From NCBI RefSeq assembly GCF_027579695.1, contig NC_083572.1, positions 12,665,915 to 12,729,914 on the forward strand: a stretch of 64,000 bases of DNA, written 5' to 3'. Below the pieces are notes generated by a model, which was not told the DNA's origin, made no database searches, and saw only the letters and a program-made list of their open reading frames with translations. Made by a program: the position numbers and the translations under genes. Source of the DNA: Neoarius graeffei. Taxonomy: Eukaryota; Chordata; Actinopteri; Siluriformes; Ariidae. How positions within the stretch are numbered: the first letter of the stretch is position 1; the number at the start of each line of letters is the position of its first letter. This document shows, piece by piece, positions 40,880 to 52,866 of the stretch.

Positions 40880-42741
40880 TACTGATGCCTTGTGCTTTGC
40901 ATGATTGTTGTTCATTCAGAATGGTATGCAGTTCCTAACAGAAAGTGAAAGGAAAATGGTAATTACAATGATTAACGTCTACACTTTTTTCTGTTTTGAT
41001 ATGTAAGGTGGAGTGTGTTTTGCAAATAATGTACACAGGACACAACGATGATACAATAGGCACTGTTCCAATATCTGACAATATTTTTTCCAAGTGAGAG
41101 AAGGCTTAGAGCAAGCTGTAGATATGATGAAACTAGTTGTTCTGTGTAATGGTGTAATGTTAGAGTCACTGACCAAGGAATTGAAGAACATTAGGAGTCT
41201 TCAAGGTCAGCACTTCAAGTACGAAGTTTTCCAACACAGGAAAATCTTCAGGATAGAGAGCTTTGCAACATAAGAAGTTGTGCAGTTTCTTTCTTTTTTC
41301 TTAATTTTTTTTGTCTTATTGCCTTCAAAAGAGAGAAAATGCAAGGCTGAGGCTGGTGAGGATAGGGACGTTTGTAGCTGCTATAATATAAGTGATAACA
41401 GGAACAAATATTTTTCATGGATCTTCTACAACAGTCACATAACTATCAACAAATACAATGTAATTATTAAATTCTTGAATAAATAATAATGGTTAGCATT
41501 GGGAAATCGCTATCTGACTATTTTCCTATCACAGCACACCCATTGTGTTTTTTCCTCTAACTTATTCAGTCATACTACTGGTATAGTTATGTACAAATGC
41601 TTCTGTTTTTGAAAACAGTGAGCTTTTTACTGCCTAATTGAGTGCAGTGGCATATGTTTTTACTACAGATTCATCAAATAAGTGTCAAACTTAAAGAGGG
41701 TTGACAAGATATCCCACATTCCATCAGGTCTGTTTTTTTTTTTTTGTTTGTTCCAACACGTCATTCATTCTTGTACACTATATCATAAGAACCCCAGTTC
41801 ACATCTGGCATTCAGTCGAGGTAATATCTCATGTAGTAGGTCTTTGGCTCCAGCAACAACATTATAGAAAATGCCAAAGGTAAGAATGAAATTAAAATTC
41901 ATCAATTTAACTGTAAAACTGAAATTTAATATAATGGTTTAAAATCTAATTCAATTCAAAATTCAAAATTTCCTTTTAATTACCAATGGCTTATTATTCG
42001 ACTGGTTTGTAATCAAAGAAACTTTTATGACTTTTAATACAAGATTAACTTTTGTTGTTGCTTTCATTTGTCATGTCTAGTTTCATTTCTGTAAAAGACA
42101 TAACACACAGACAGTACTGAATCTGGAAGAACTGCAGTGTCCCATATTTTCTCTTTCTGCATCGTTTACATTTTACATTTATGGCACTTGGAAGTTGCAT
42201 TTATCCAGAGAGACTTACAGATGTGCAGCCCACCAAGTTTAAGCAAGTTCAATACTGTTTATTTGCAGATGAGATTAATCAGGCGTGGGAGCAGGGTAGG
42301 GGTTTATCAAGACCAGAAAAGAGAAATACTCAGTGTGTCGCAGATTATAGTCAAATATAATTACAGCTATTTTGTCAATGTGTGAAATCACCTCCTCTGG
42401 ATTTTTATTTATATCTGAACCTTTCGATAGCCTCCTGTTCCTGCACCTAGAACTCACTATCCAAGCCAAACGGACATATGCTCAGATGATACGGTAAATC
42501 TTATACATACATACATACATACATACATAAAATTATATTTAAATACACAGTGTATCTATATTGGAATTGGGGTTATGCTTTAGAACTTCTGTGATAGTGA
42601 ACAATGACAGCAAATAGAGCTCACAATCACCTCAGCAAACATCCAGACTTAACGTTTCACTAATTTCCTAACAATGTTCTTGTGAAAATGAAAGTGCTTT
42701 CAAAGAGATTTTAGAAAAGATTTTACAGCCAGCATGGATGT
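40880..42741. other. AT-rich region, no supported gene; a short repeat and (ATAC)n
   Basis: 42166-42235 (TTACATTTATGGCACTTGG...ATCCAGAGAGACTTACAGA) resembles a dispersed repeat common in fish. (ATAC)n at about 42505-42530. No protein motif in the short frames present. Confidence 0.5.
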
Positions 42742-42744
42742 TTG

Positions 42745-43292
42745 CAACCAGAATATCTGATTTTCTTTATCTTCTTTCGGCTGTTCCCATTAGGGGTTGC
42801 CACAGCAGGTAATGTCCCTCCATCTCCTCCTGTCCTCCATATCTTCTTCTGTCCCACCAACCGTCCTCACGTCCTCTTTCACCGCATCCATAAATCTCAA
42901 CTTTGCTCTCCCTCTTTTCCTTCTACCTGACAACGCCTCCATCTCCAGCATTCTTTTCCCAATGTGCCCTGGATTGCTCCTCTGTACATGTCTCAATCAT
43001 CTCAATCTCACCTCTCTTACTTTGTCTCCAAGCTGTCCTACATGTCCTGTCCCTCTAATATACTCAGTTCTAATCCTGCGCAACGTTGTTACTCCTAGTG
43101 AAATTCTGAACATCTTCAACTCTGCTACCTCCAGTTCAGCCTCCTGTCTTTTTGTCAGTGCCATTATCTCCAAACCAAACCATACAACATAACTGGTCTT
43201 GCTACTGTCTTGTACACATTCCCTTTCACTTTCATTGGCAAACTTCTGTCACAAATCACTCCTGACACTCTTATCCATCCATTCCAACCTGC
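42745..43292 (-). pseudogene. RTE-type LINE, 3' coding end
   Basis: The minus strand reads LRHVQRSNPGHIGKRMLEM, then RRKRGRAKLRFMDAVKEDV and EDMEDRRRWRDITCCGNP to a stop near 42790. This arginine-rich block followed by RRRWR...CGNP is the carboxyl end of RTE LINEs in fish. Upstream (42997-43292) further pieces (VYIRGTGHVGQLGDKV-like) are in other frames. The element is short and frameshifted, and abuts copy 1 of the tandem unit at about 43300. Confidence 0.75.
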
Positions 43293-44273
43293 TTGATGGT
43301 GTGGTGTGAAGATTATTATTTTAATAACAGGCAAAATGGCCTGTTTCTCTTATACCACAGCAATTAATCATTTTTCATTTATTCAGTGGCAAATCACCAA
43401 TATTTTTTATCCATTTCTAGTTATGTTTAATGTTTTACCATTTCCTGTGTTTCATATTTGGTACCCAAGAGGAATCATGTAAAAGACATCATCAGATCCC
43501 TGTCAAGTCAAACGTCAGTCGAATCCAGTGCTCCGTGGACACAACATACTACACATAGCGTGAGTAGAGTGATATAACTAATGGCTATTTCTGCAGGTCT
43601 ATCAGTTCTACCTGCTATATTGCAGTGGATCCCAAGCCCACTCCTAGAGAACACGCTATAGGATTAATTATGAATGATTAATTACTAATTAAGCTATCTG
43701 ATTTCCATAAACATTTTTTTAAATCTGAATAAAAGCTTCCAGTTATGACGAGAGGATTTTCTGTGGTAATTGTTGCTGTTCCTAACAGAGAATATTTATA
43801 TATTTCTTAGTTATCACAAAATGTGCTGTAATGTCGTGAAATGACACTTACACGTACAGATCAGATAAACTCGCAAAACATGAAATGTGTGTGTGCATGT
43901 GCAACAATGGCGCAAGCAATTGGGCAGGAGACACAGATTAGGTAACCACAAGGGTTAACCACAAAGCAATAACAGCAGTGGGAACCTGCATTTTATTTTT
44001 GCCCCCAAATTCACAAAGTTCACCTTGACTTGCTGGAGTCACTAGAGTGTAGCTCTTCTCTGCATACTTGATACACTGCTTCGCTCTCATAAATAGCGTA
44101 ACAACACCTCACGCTCTGTTATTAAGCACACTCACCTTGCTAACGTTGTTCCATGTGCTTTACACATGTTTTCATGTTTCATGAGAACAATTAACAATAC
44201 TGTTTAAAGCTATTTCAAAAGCAATTATATTTGGCTTGTCTTGCTGTTGGAATGAAAAGCCTAAAACTTTGTG

Positions 44274-44423
44274 CCCATGAATCAGGATGAGAGCTCACTA
44301 ATACGCACATCTTCAATCAAGAAGGGTGGTGAATCAGGTGGGCAAGCTCTACCTAGCATGGTACATCCCAGCTCTGTGCCTGTATCTGACCAAGACAGTG
44401 GTGGAGAGACAATCAATGTACAG
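44274..44423 (+). CDS. Exon-like segment, array copy 1
   Basis: CCC ATG then 48 more codons to CAG|GTAACA. Product MNQDESSLIRTSSIKKGGES with ALPSMVHPSSVP and SDQDSGGETINVQ. It has exactly the 150-nt length of the diverged copy at 11068. There is no AG directly upstream (TTGTGCCC), so it may be a first coding exon or have lost its acceptor. Function unknown; no domain recognised. Confidence 0.4.
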
Positions 44424-44616
44424 GTAACAAAGAATTGCATTATTTTCTTGCATAGATGTATATATTTTCATTTACACATATTTGTAAAGTGCCACAAAAG
44501 ATGATGTAAGAACTACAAACCCTAATGATAGCTTACATGCTGACATAGCTGGTGTGGATTTGGGGGGGACGCACCCAGTGGGCCCCCTGTTCAAAAAAAA
44601 AAAATTAGTATTGCAG

Positions 44617-45047
44617 ACATTGAGATATGCCCACCATTTTTAAATTAATTAATAAGGTTAAAAAAAAGCACAAAATAAATCATTATGTGGGATTGAGCTG
44701 AGGAGTTTACCCAATAAATTTATATTTAGTAGTAGGTCATAATTTAGTTTTTTTGGCTCGTGACACAAATGCAGTGAAAAGCAAGCTGGATGATTCCTGT
44801 TGGATTTTAACAGGGCATGGGAACTTTGTGCATTGACATAACCTCCTTTATTGCCAGACTGCACTGTAGACTACATGTAAAGGGTGTGCGCCATCCTTTT
44901 ATGTTTATGGTATCATTAACACGCATGTTCACAAGCCAAAATTACAAGATGCTGCAGACACACACGTGTCAGCTGTCCGGCTACTTCTCGTATTCATTAA
45001 TAGGGTATTCCTGTACTCATTATACCCTGTGTATGTACATGGTAAAC
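44617..45047. other. Non-coding host part of the unit
   Basis: Shared with 58641-59092 in copy 3 and absent from copy 2. No gene recognised. It ends at GTGCC, the gypsy target. Confidence 0.5.
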
Positions 45048-45052
45048 GTGCC

Positions 45053-45187
45053 TGTAATATGTCCCTGATGTGGGTGGAGTACAGAAGCACGGCAGGTGGG
45101 AGCTGATGTTCACACACACACTTCATTTGCCTTATTTTCCTGCTTTTCAGCTTTACTCACTCGCTGCTCACACACAGTCACACATGC

Positions 45188-45247
<60 letters not shown>

Positions 45248-45419
45248 TTCTGGTCAGGAGAGCTCCCCTCTCTGCTCTCTCCCTCCTTTTCTATCCTCTG
45301 TCACTGCAACAACACAGACACACATTAATTAACCACAGCTGCATTGACTTTGCCACTCACCTTCCCTGGCCCTGCCCTCCATTCACAAACTGACGCTAGG
45401 CCACGCCCCCACTGCCACA
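45053..45419 (-). repeat. 3' LTR of G1, with (CA)n 45189-45244
   Basis: Pairs with 50227-50545. The purine-rich GGGCGGTGGGAGTA lies next to it (about 45420-45433 on the plus strand), fitting a polypurine tract. Confidence 0.9.
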
Positions 45420-45429
45420 TACTCCCACC

Positions 45430-46620
45430 GCCCGACTCAGGCCAGGGAGCCATCTAGCCTGAAGCGGACTCCCCCCAATGGGACAGGAAGTCCGCCACTA
45501 CCATCTGCACCCCCGGTCTGTGGACCACCTCGAATTTAAATGGCTAGAGGGCTAGATACCAACAGGTGATCCGCGCATTGGCATCTTTCATGTGGTGGAG
45601 CCACTGGAGGGGGTGCGTGGTCCGAACAGAGGGTGAAAGGGTGCCTCAGCAGGTAGTACCGGAGGGTGAGGACTGCCCACTTGATGGCCAAGCACTCTCT
45701 TTCTCGATGGTGCTGTACTTATTCTCATGCATTGAGAGCTTGCAGCTGATGTACAGCACAGGGCGGTCCTCGCCCTAAACCTTCTGGGACAAAACGGCAC
45801 CCAGCCCCCTGGCCGATCCACCTGTCTGCAAAATAAAGGGGAGTGAGAAGTCAGGGGAGTGTAAGAGTGGCCCCCCACACAGTGCAGCTTTTACCCTGGT
45901 GAAAGCCTGTTGGCACTGCTCCGTCCACTGGACTGGCTCTGGGGCTCCCTTTTTAGTGAGATCAGCCAGCGGGCTGGTGACGTCCAAATAATTAGGTATG
46001 AACCTACGATAGTAGCTAGCCAGCCCCAGGAACTGTTTCACCCCCTTTTTGGTCTTAGGCCTTGGGCAGGCCGCAGTCGCTGCTGTCTTGTTGATTTGGG
46101 GATGCCCCTGCCCATGACCCAAGTGGAACCCCAGATACCGTACTTCCACCTACCCGATTGCACACTTTTTCGGGTTAGCTGTGAGACCCGCCCGCCTCAG
46201 CGACTCTAGGATGTCCCTAAGGTGTTCTATATGCCGCAGCCGGTCACTGCTGTATATGATGTCATCTACGGTATGTAGGCTGCCCCATAGGTGGCGTGTG
46301 GGCAGAGGATCTTGTCCATGAGCCGTTGGAATGTAGCAGGAGCCCCAGATAACCCAAAAGGAAGTGTGACAAATTGGTGTAACCCAAATGGTGTGGAAAA
46401 GGCCGTTTTCTCTCGGGATAGAGGAGTCAAGAGGATCTGCCAATATCCCTTCGTCAACTCCAGTGTCGAATAAAAGCGAGCCTCACCTAACTGATTGAGC
46501 AACTCAACAATGCGAGGCATTGGGTACACATCGAATTTAGACACTGCGTTTGACTTTTCTATAGTCCACACAGAACTGGACTGACCCGTCGGCCTCAGGA
46601 ACAGTCAAAAACAACTGCAC
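45430..46620 (-). pseudogene. G1 reverse transcriptase and RNase H
   Basis: RT: QFCVDYRKVNAVSKFDVYPM, TKGYWQILLTPLSREKTAFS, LPFGLSGAPATFQRLMDKIL. The catalytic block is damaged (AAYIPVDDIIY; an inserted base run disrupts YxDD). Then FLGLASYYRRFIPNYLD, the RT thumb and connection, and RNase H start SLPFILQTGGSARGLGAVLS, where the first Asp region reads TGG instead of D-A-S. Inactive. Confidence 0.85.
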
Positions 46621-46707
46621 AATAACTATGAGTCCCACTATAAGCAATAGTGAACCACTGTGGACATTAGTCTGTCTTTGGTAACAGGTTAATTTAAAAT
46701 ACATTTA

Positions 46708-47117
46708 CACCGATAAACCATAACATTATGCCCACTGACAGGTGAAGTGAATAACACTGATTTTCTCATTACAGTGGCACCTGTCAAGGGGTGGGATATA
46801 TTAGGCAGCAAGAGAACAGTCAGTTCTTGAAGTTGATGTGTTGGAAGCAGGAAAAATGGGCAAGCGTAAGGATCTGAGTGACTTTGACAAGGGCCAAATT
46901 GTGATGGCTCAATGACTGGGTCTGAGCATCTCCAAAATGACACATCTTGTGGGGTGTTTCCCGTATGCAGTGGTTAGTACCTACCAAAAGTGATCCAAGG
47001 AAGGACAACCGGTGAACCGGTGAGAGGGTCATGGGTGTCAAAGGCTCACTGAGTTGCATAGGGCATGAAGGCTAGCCCATATGCTCCAATCTCACAGAAG
47101 AGCTACTGTAGCACAAA
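46708..47117 (+). mobile_element. Tc1-like family X, 3'-truncated, inside G1
   Basis: Starts CACCGATAAACC after TA (46706-46707) and includes a frame of [18 protein letters not shown] type. It ends at GTAGCACAAA where gypsy sequence resumes. The same piece with the same ends is at 62144-62553 in G2. Confidence 0.85.
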
Positions 47118-47377
47118 CCACCGGGCTGCTCCAGTCACTGTGTGACTCCTTGATTAGGTCTATGTCAAGCATGGCCTTGAGTTCATTCCAAAACACCTTT
47201 TTTTGTGTTCGGGCAAGCGGTAAGGGAGGCTGCACACCACCACCTCCGGGGGCGTTTCAATGTGGTGTTCTATGAGGTGGGTGCGGCTGGGAAGGGGCGA
47301 GAATATGCCAGAAAATTCCTCCTGCAACTTAGCCATCTCTGTGAGTTGGGCTGGTGAGAGGTGGTCTCCACAAGGGT

Positions 47378-48688
47378 TCAGGTTGTGGTTTTGGTTGTTT
47401 TTACCTCCGGCCCCAGCTCTGCCTTCTCCAGAACTACCGACACCAATGCCACAGGGACCCCCTCATTCCAACGTTTTAATAGGTTGAGGTGGTATATTTG
47501 TAGAGCCCCAGCCCTATCTATTTGCCAAACCTCATAGTCAATGTCACCAGCTCGCCGTGTGACCTCAAAGGGCCCTTGCCACATGGCAACTAATTTAGAA
47601 CTCGATGTGGGCAATAACATGAGTACTTTGTCTCCCGGAGTGAAAACTCTAAGGCACGTGTCCCTGTCGTACAGCCAGGCTTGACATTCTCATGCCTGCC
47701 GCAAATTCTCCTGGGTTAAGTGTGTGAGGGTGTGGAGCTTTACACGCAGGTGAAGAACATATTGAATTACGTTCTTACTAGGTGAAGGTCCCTCCTCCCA
47801 ATTTTCCCACAGCATGTCATAGATGCTGCGCAGCTTTCATCCATATAATAATTCAAATGGGGAAAATCCCATGGAGGCTTGTGGGACTTCTCACACTGCA
47901 AATAACAGGGGCTCAAGCCATCTGTCCCAATTATGTACGTCTTCACTTAAGAACTCATCTCATTATCTCTAGCCACTTTAAATTAAATTTTTAAGTGTTT
48001 GATTAAACGTCTCTACCAAACCATCCATTTGTGGGTGATAAACACTGGTGCAGATAGATTTAATTCCCAACAACTCCTACAGTTTGCACAGTGTGCATGA
48101 CATAAACAAAGTGCCTTGGTCTGTCAGGATTTCCTTCGGAATCCTGACCCGGGAGAGAATACGGAAGAGTGCTTCCACAATACGGCGTGCTGAGATATTG
48201 TGGAGAGGCGCTGCTTCCAGATATCATGCTGCATAGTCCACCAGAACTAAAATAAAGCGATATCCTTGTGCTGACCAATCTAATGGCCCAATGAGATCCA
48301 TAAGAATTCTCTCGAAGGGGGTCTCGATTAGAGGGAGAGGGTGCAGAGGTGCTTTTGGAGTGGCCGCGGGATTTACTAATTGGCATTCGCGGCACACTGC
48401 ACACCACTGACAAATGTCCCCACGAATCTCTGGCCAATAGAACTGGGCCATTATTCAGGCTAGTGTTTTATTCTGCCCTAAGTGTCCGGCCATGGGATTA
48501 AAGTGAGCTGCATGGAACACGAGTTCCCTACGGCTCTTAGGGATTAACAACTGGGTTATTTGTTCACCAGTTTGAGTGTCCTGTGTCACTCGATACGGTC
48601 TATCTTTAAAAATCGCAAAGTACGGGAAGACGGGTGCCGCATTTGGCTGGAGAGTTTGACCATCGAGTACTCTCACTTGGTCAAACAC
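47378..48688 (-). pseudogene. G1 integrase, upstream of RT
   Basis: The order on the minus strand is: zinc motif HFNPMAGHLGQNKTL...CAVCREC (48500-48370), core Asp in LMDLIGPLDW (48300-48270), second Asp in ILTDQGTLF (near 48120), Glu in YHPQMDGLVERLI (near 48010), and the GPF/Y-type tail WQGPFEVTRRAGDIDYEV with LNLLKRWNEG (47580-47460). Stops and frameshifts separate the pieces. A 25-bp piece of SINE tail (CTCATCTCATTATCTCTAGC) interrupts it near 47957, as in G2. Confidence 0.82.
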
Positions 48689-48916
48689 ATGCCACAGAGT
48701 CTCATATCGTGACTGCTCTCAAGGGAAATCCCAGAGGGAATCCCTGAGAGTGGGAGGAGGGGCGAGCTGCTCTTCACATGACCCTGATGCAGTGATGACA
48801 TGGATGGCTCTGTGACAGCTCCTCCAGTCAATGCCACACCAGGATCCCCCTGTGACATTTTATTGCAGGACCCACTCCCTACTACGTGTTCCATTAAGGT
48901 TCAAAACCCCGGCCAA

Positions 48917-49336
48917 TCAGAGACGAGGATTAACTGCCACCTTCATTCTATGCTTTTGGTCCTGGAATAGAATATGGACAGACATTAGAGGATAATTGTG
49001 AACATCCCCATGCACACACAACACCTTCACCGCTTGTGCTCTCCCCAATGCCTCACCTTTCACCAGGCTTTGGTGAATTGAGGTCTGATTACAACCGGAA
49101 TCCACCAACACATGATATGTATCCCCTTGAACACTTATTGGCAAGTGATATGTTCCAGCCTGATCAGGGGCAGTCTCTGGTGTGTCGGGGATCCAGACCA
49201 CAGCTCCCACCTCCATTGTGGAGCCCTGACTCTGGAGATGCTCCCGCTCCCCGCCACGCCAGCACACTGACCCAAGCTTTCCCTGTGCACCGGCGTTATG
49301 GGCGTCACTCACCTGAGGGGGAGGAGATACAGACAC
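48917..49336 (-). pseudogene. G1 aspartic protease region
   Basis: Minus-strand frame with VLVDSGCNQTSIHQSLV, the DSG catalytic motif of retroelement proteases, at about residues 79-95, followed by KVLCVHGDVHNYPL. It would process the polyprotein. The frame ends before integrase, and later stops make the copy inactive. Confidence 0.78.
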
Positions 49337-49339
49337 GGA

Positions 49340-50205
49340 AGATGGAGATGGGAGGACACCACGAGTATGACAGGCTGGCTAGGGAGGGGCTGGCCTCTGC
49401 CTCCATGGTGGGGGAACGGGTGGGGAAGGGAAAGAGAGAGAGAGAAGGGGGAAAGGAGAGAGAGAAAAGAAACGAGGAGAAGCGCCTCATCCGCCTGCCA
49501 TCGGAACCTCCTCCAGATGGTCCTCCGCCAACTCGATGGCTCATTCTAGCAACGCCGGGTGATGACACTGGACCCATTCCACTGTTCTTTCCAGAAGTTG
49601 AGAGACGAACTGTTCCAGTGCCACCAGATCGATGAGCCTGTCAGCGTTGCAGTCTTCCACCCTCAGCCATGGCAGGCATCCCGGAGTTGCTGGCAGAATG
49701 CCAACAGCCAGCCAACCTCCTCCAATGTCAGCGTTCGGAAGCGCTGGTGATGTTGTTCCGGAGAGCGGCCTACACAGCGCAGGATGGCTTTCTTTAGGTT
49801 GGTGTACATGAGCCAGCTGTCAGCAGGGAGCTACTGCACTGTGAGCTGCGCCTCGCCAGTCAGGAGCGGGAGGAGGTGTGCCATGTGCTGCTCGAGCGAC
49901 CACCCCCACGTTTCGGCCGCTTGCTCAAAGAGAGCAAGGAAAGCTTCCGGATCGTCATGCAGGCCCGTCTTCGTGAGGGTAACATGAGGAGGGTCCACTG
50001 TGTTGGCGATCGAAGCCCCTGCTGATGTGAGCAGATGCCGGAACGCCTGGCGATCTTCCTGCTGGGCCAGCATCAAGGCTTCAAAGCATTGCTCTTGCTC
50101 CTTCCGGAGGGCGGTCAGTGCTTGATGCTGGTTCTGCTGGGCAGTAGTGAGGGCATGGATGAGCTCCTTGAATGGGGAGGACTCCATGTGGGGTTTCCCT
50201 TCCAT
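49340..50205 (-). pseudogene. G1 gag with SCAN-like capsid region
   Basis: ATG at 50205 (MEGKPHMESSPFKELIHAL), a glutamine-rich coiled segment, then DDPEAFLALFEQAAETWGW, a block found in the gag of fish gypsy elements of this type. A TAG follows at LTVQ. The continuing sequence, in pieces to about 49340, has RSPEQHHQRFRTLTLEEVG and FCQQLRDAC, the region related to vertebrate SCAN domains. Multiple stops and frameshifts. Confidence 0.75.
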
Positions 50206-50207
50206 AC

Positions 50208-50225
50208 TCCCGTGTTTCGGCACCA
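50208..50225 (-). promoter_or_regulatory. tRNA primer-binding site of G1
   Basis: TGGTGCCGAAACACGGGA starts one base after the 5' LTR on the minus strand. The TGG start fits a tRNA 3' CCA. I do not assign the tRNA. Confidence 0.65.
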
Positions 50226-50226
50226 C

Positions 50227-50545
50227 TGTAATATGTCTCTGATGTGGGTGGAGTACAGAAGCATGGCAGGCAGGAGCTAATGTTCACACACATTTCATTT
50301 GCCTTATTTTCCTGCTTTTAAGCTTTACTCACTTGCTGCTCACACAAAGTCTCACACGCAACACACACGTGTTCTGGTTGGGAGAGCTCCCCTCTCTCTG
50401 CTCTCTCCCGCCTTTTCTATCCTCTCTTACTACAACACAGACACACAACATTAATTAACCACAGCTGCATTGACTTTGCCACTCACCTTCCCTGGCCCTG
50501 CCCTCCATTCACAAACTGATGCTAGGCTACGCCCCTGTTGCCACA
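50227..50545 (-). repeat. 5' LTR of G1
   Basis: On the minus strand TGTGGCAAC...ATATTACA. It is shorter than the 3' LTR because the (CA)n is only four or five repeats here. The PBS follows immediately. Confidence 0.9.
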
Positions 50546-50550
50546 GTGCC

Positions 50551-51009
50551 ATTTGGGGTGAGCCTCACTTTGATTTTTACGACAACAGCTGAATAGGTCT
50601 GTGAGAGATGTTGATTTTTGTAATGGCTCTGAAGAAAATCTGCTAGAAATCCCCTGAGTCTTGGGAACTAAAACTTATTATAGGACTTGTTCACATGCAA
50701 CTCACACAATCATTGTATCATTATCTCAGTCTACAAGAGTCAGGAGCTCAGATTGCAGTTACTGACTTTGTATTACAGACGTGCAACTCTTGCAGTCTTC
50801 GTTTATAGTTATCTCGGTATTAAGGTCTGTCTTAAGTGGCCACTGACATTCCCTCAGTTTACCTGGGTATATTCACTGTCTTACTATGTGTACATTGAAT
50901 GTCCTGAGCAGGAGCCCAGAGTGCAGTTGCTAAAATAGTGAATAATTTATTGATATAAGGTGTTTTGTGGTCAGTTTACTACACTGTAGTGTGTCATGTG
51001 GTAATGCAT
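50551..51009. other. Non-coding host part of the unit
   Basis: No terminal repeats or gene seen. A short internal similarity (GAGTCAGGAGCTCAGATTGCAGTT and GAGCAGGAGCCCAGAGTGCAGTT-like blocks, each read in part) is present near 50740 and 50915. Confidence 0.4.
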
Positions 51010-51157
51010 TATATGACCAAGCACAGTTTTAAGGGGTGGCAAAAAGTGGCAGTTGCCACTGTAAAAAAATGTCTTGCCACCCCAGTTGCCCCCCTATTTT
51101 AAAAAGAATTATTTATTAAAGCACATTTTTGAAATTCAATTATCTATCTACAGAGAT

Positions 51158-51535
51158 GGGGCGGCACGGTGGTGTAGTGGTTAGCGCTGTCGCCTCACAG
51201 CAAGAAGGTCCTTGGTTCGAGCCCCGGGGCCGGCGAGGGCCTTTCTGTGTGGAGTTTGCATGTTCTCCCCGTGTCCGCGTGGGTTTCCTCCGGGTGCTCC
51301 GGTTTCCCCCACAGTCCAAAGACATGCAGGTTAGGTTAACTGGTGACTCTAAATTGACCGTAGGTGTGAATGTGAGTGTGAATGGTTGTCTGTGTCTATG
51401 TGTCAGCCCTGTGATGACCTGGCGACTTGTCCAGGGTGTACCCCGCCTTTCGCCCGTAGTCAGCTGGGATAGGCTCCAGCTTGCCTGCGACCCTGTAGAA
51501 GGATAAAGCGGCTAGAGATAATGAGATGAGATGAG
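51158..51535 (+). mobile_element. tRNA-headed SINE, full length, 12-bp TSD
   Basis: ATCTACAGAGAT is at 51146-51157 and 51536-51547. The A box TGGTGTAGTGG and B box GGTTCGAGCCC of the internal Pol III promoter are perfect. The tail is (GAGAT)n-like. It is almost identical to 60298-60676, so both are young. Confidence 0.95.
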
Positions 51536-51588
51536 ATCTACAGAGATACTAAGCCCTCATCTCATCTCTACCTACCGTTATTTACCAG

Positions 51589-52276
51589 ACCGTCCAGGAT
51601 TTCGCGATGTTGCGATTTGCAACATCAATGCAAATTCAACCAATCCCCGTGAATTCAGGGCGGTGTTGCAATTATATCCAATCACCGCAACCTTCCCGCA
51701 AATTTGACCAATCGTTGGCGTCGTCTTGAGGTGACGTCGACAAAATACCTTCTGCCTTACTTCCGTGTCTTACAATTAATGTTTAATTTAGTCTTCAGGA
51801 GAGACTGCCTGCACACAGTACTAGTATTAATAGTTTTTTTTTTTCTTACATGAAAGCCGAGGCATTTATATTATATTTTAAGGTAACTTCATGTTGTGCT
51901 GTGAGGTTCGATGCACTTTAACTTTTGAACCAACAGGTGCATTTGGATAAGTAAAGCCTATTTTTCTGCATTTTTGTAGTCCTGGTAATCTTTTATATTG
52001 GGAAAATTGTTTATAGGACCATTTCTCAGTGTCTTTGTTCTTTTAATCAGTAGTTTTTCAGTAATAACTTAATATTTAACATATCACTCAATTTTAATCA
52101 CAAAAAGAGAAAATCGCAACAATTTCTCGCAACTTTCACTTCCTCCAGCAATGTAATCGCAACAAAAACCTAAAAAACACAGCAACTTTCATCGCAATTT
52201 TTGAGAAAACGCCCCGCAACATCAGACATTTTAGCCCGCAACAATCACAAAAAAGGCCTGCAAAATCCTGGGGGGA
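51589..52276. mobile_element. Possible short-TIR DNA element rich in CGCAA motifs
   Basis: ACCGTCCAGGATTTCGCG and GCAAAATCCTGGGGGGAC are rough inverted ends. Inside, TGTTGCGATT/AATCGCAAC motifs recur in both orientations. TSD not resolved. The right part is duplicated at 56041-56452. Confidence 0.4.
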
Positions 52277-52808
52277 CTGATTTACATTATTTCACACCCC
52301 ACCCCACCCCTGGAATTTTGAAATGGTTTCACCCAGAGAGAGACGTTCTGTTAGCATTACTAGCAGGTCAGCCTAGCTCGCGTTTTCGCCTGTGTGCTAT
52401 TCAGTTTAGTGATGTACTTAATTTGTTTCTTTTAGTTTTATGTAAATCGAGGATGAACACATCTGTATAAGTTTGAAGTCTTCAGTAAAGATCCACAATC
52501 TAAACCGTTTGCTATCTGTCTATTTTTTTGACACATCGCTAAGGCAGAATAGTTCCATTCATTGCTTGGGAATATACTTTCAGAAAAGATGGTTTAGATG
52601 TTTGAATCCGTTTTCCTTGATGGTACAATAGCTCAATACATATTTGACAAGATGACTTGATTGTGAGTCTTTCTTGAGCGTAAGTAAAAATGATTTCTAC
52701 GATTTGCATAAACTGCTGCATCGACAACCTATGCCCCAGGGGTGCAGATAGGATTTTTGAACTGGGGGGGACTGAGCTATCAGCAAATGATTCCATTTTG
52801 TGTATGTA

Positions 52809-52810
<2 letters not shown>

Positions 52811-52866
<56 letters not shown>
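52811..52866. repeat. (GT)n(TA)n microsatellite
   Basis: Uninterrupted GT then TA runs, immediately left of the Tc1-like MITE, which used a TA in it as target. Confidence 0.95.

Larger units (their letters stand above)
45053..50545 (-). mobile_element. Gmr1-like gypsy retrotransposon G1, complete, 5-bp TSD GTGCC
   Basis: GTGCC is at 45048-45052 and 50546-50550. LTRs are at 45053-45419 and 50227-50545; they differ mainly in (CA)n length. Minus-strand order is gag, protease, integrase, then RT and RNase H, the unusual order known from Gmr1 of cod. All frames are broken by stops and frameshifts. A truncated Tc1-X (46708-47117) lies between integrase and RT. Confidence 0.92.

Noticed and set aside
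44274..44423. Fish NLR (FISNA-type) exon
   Set aside because: The proline/serine-rich SDQ pattern is faintly similar to amino ends of fish NLR proteins, but no FISNA or NACHT sequence is nearby and the match is too weak to claim.
49036..49635. Plus-strand frame of 199 codons in the Gmr1-like element
   Set aside because: It is antisense to gag/protease, proline- and charge-rich, with no start context or recognisable domain.
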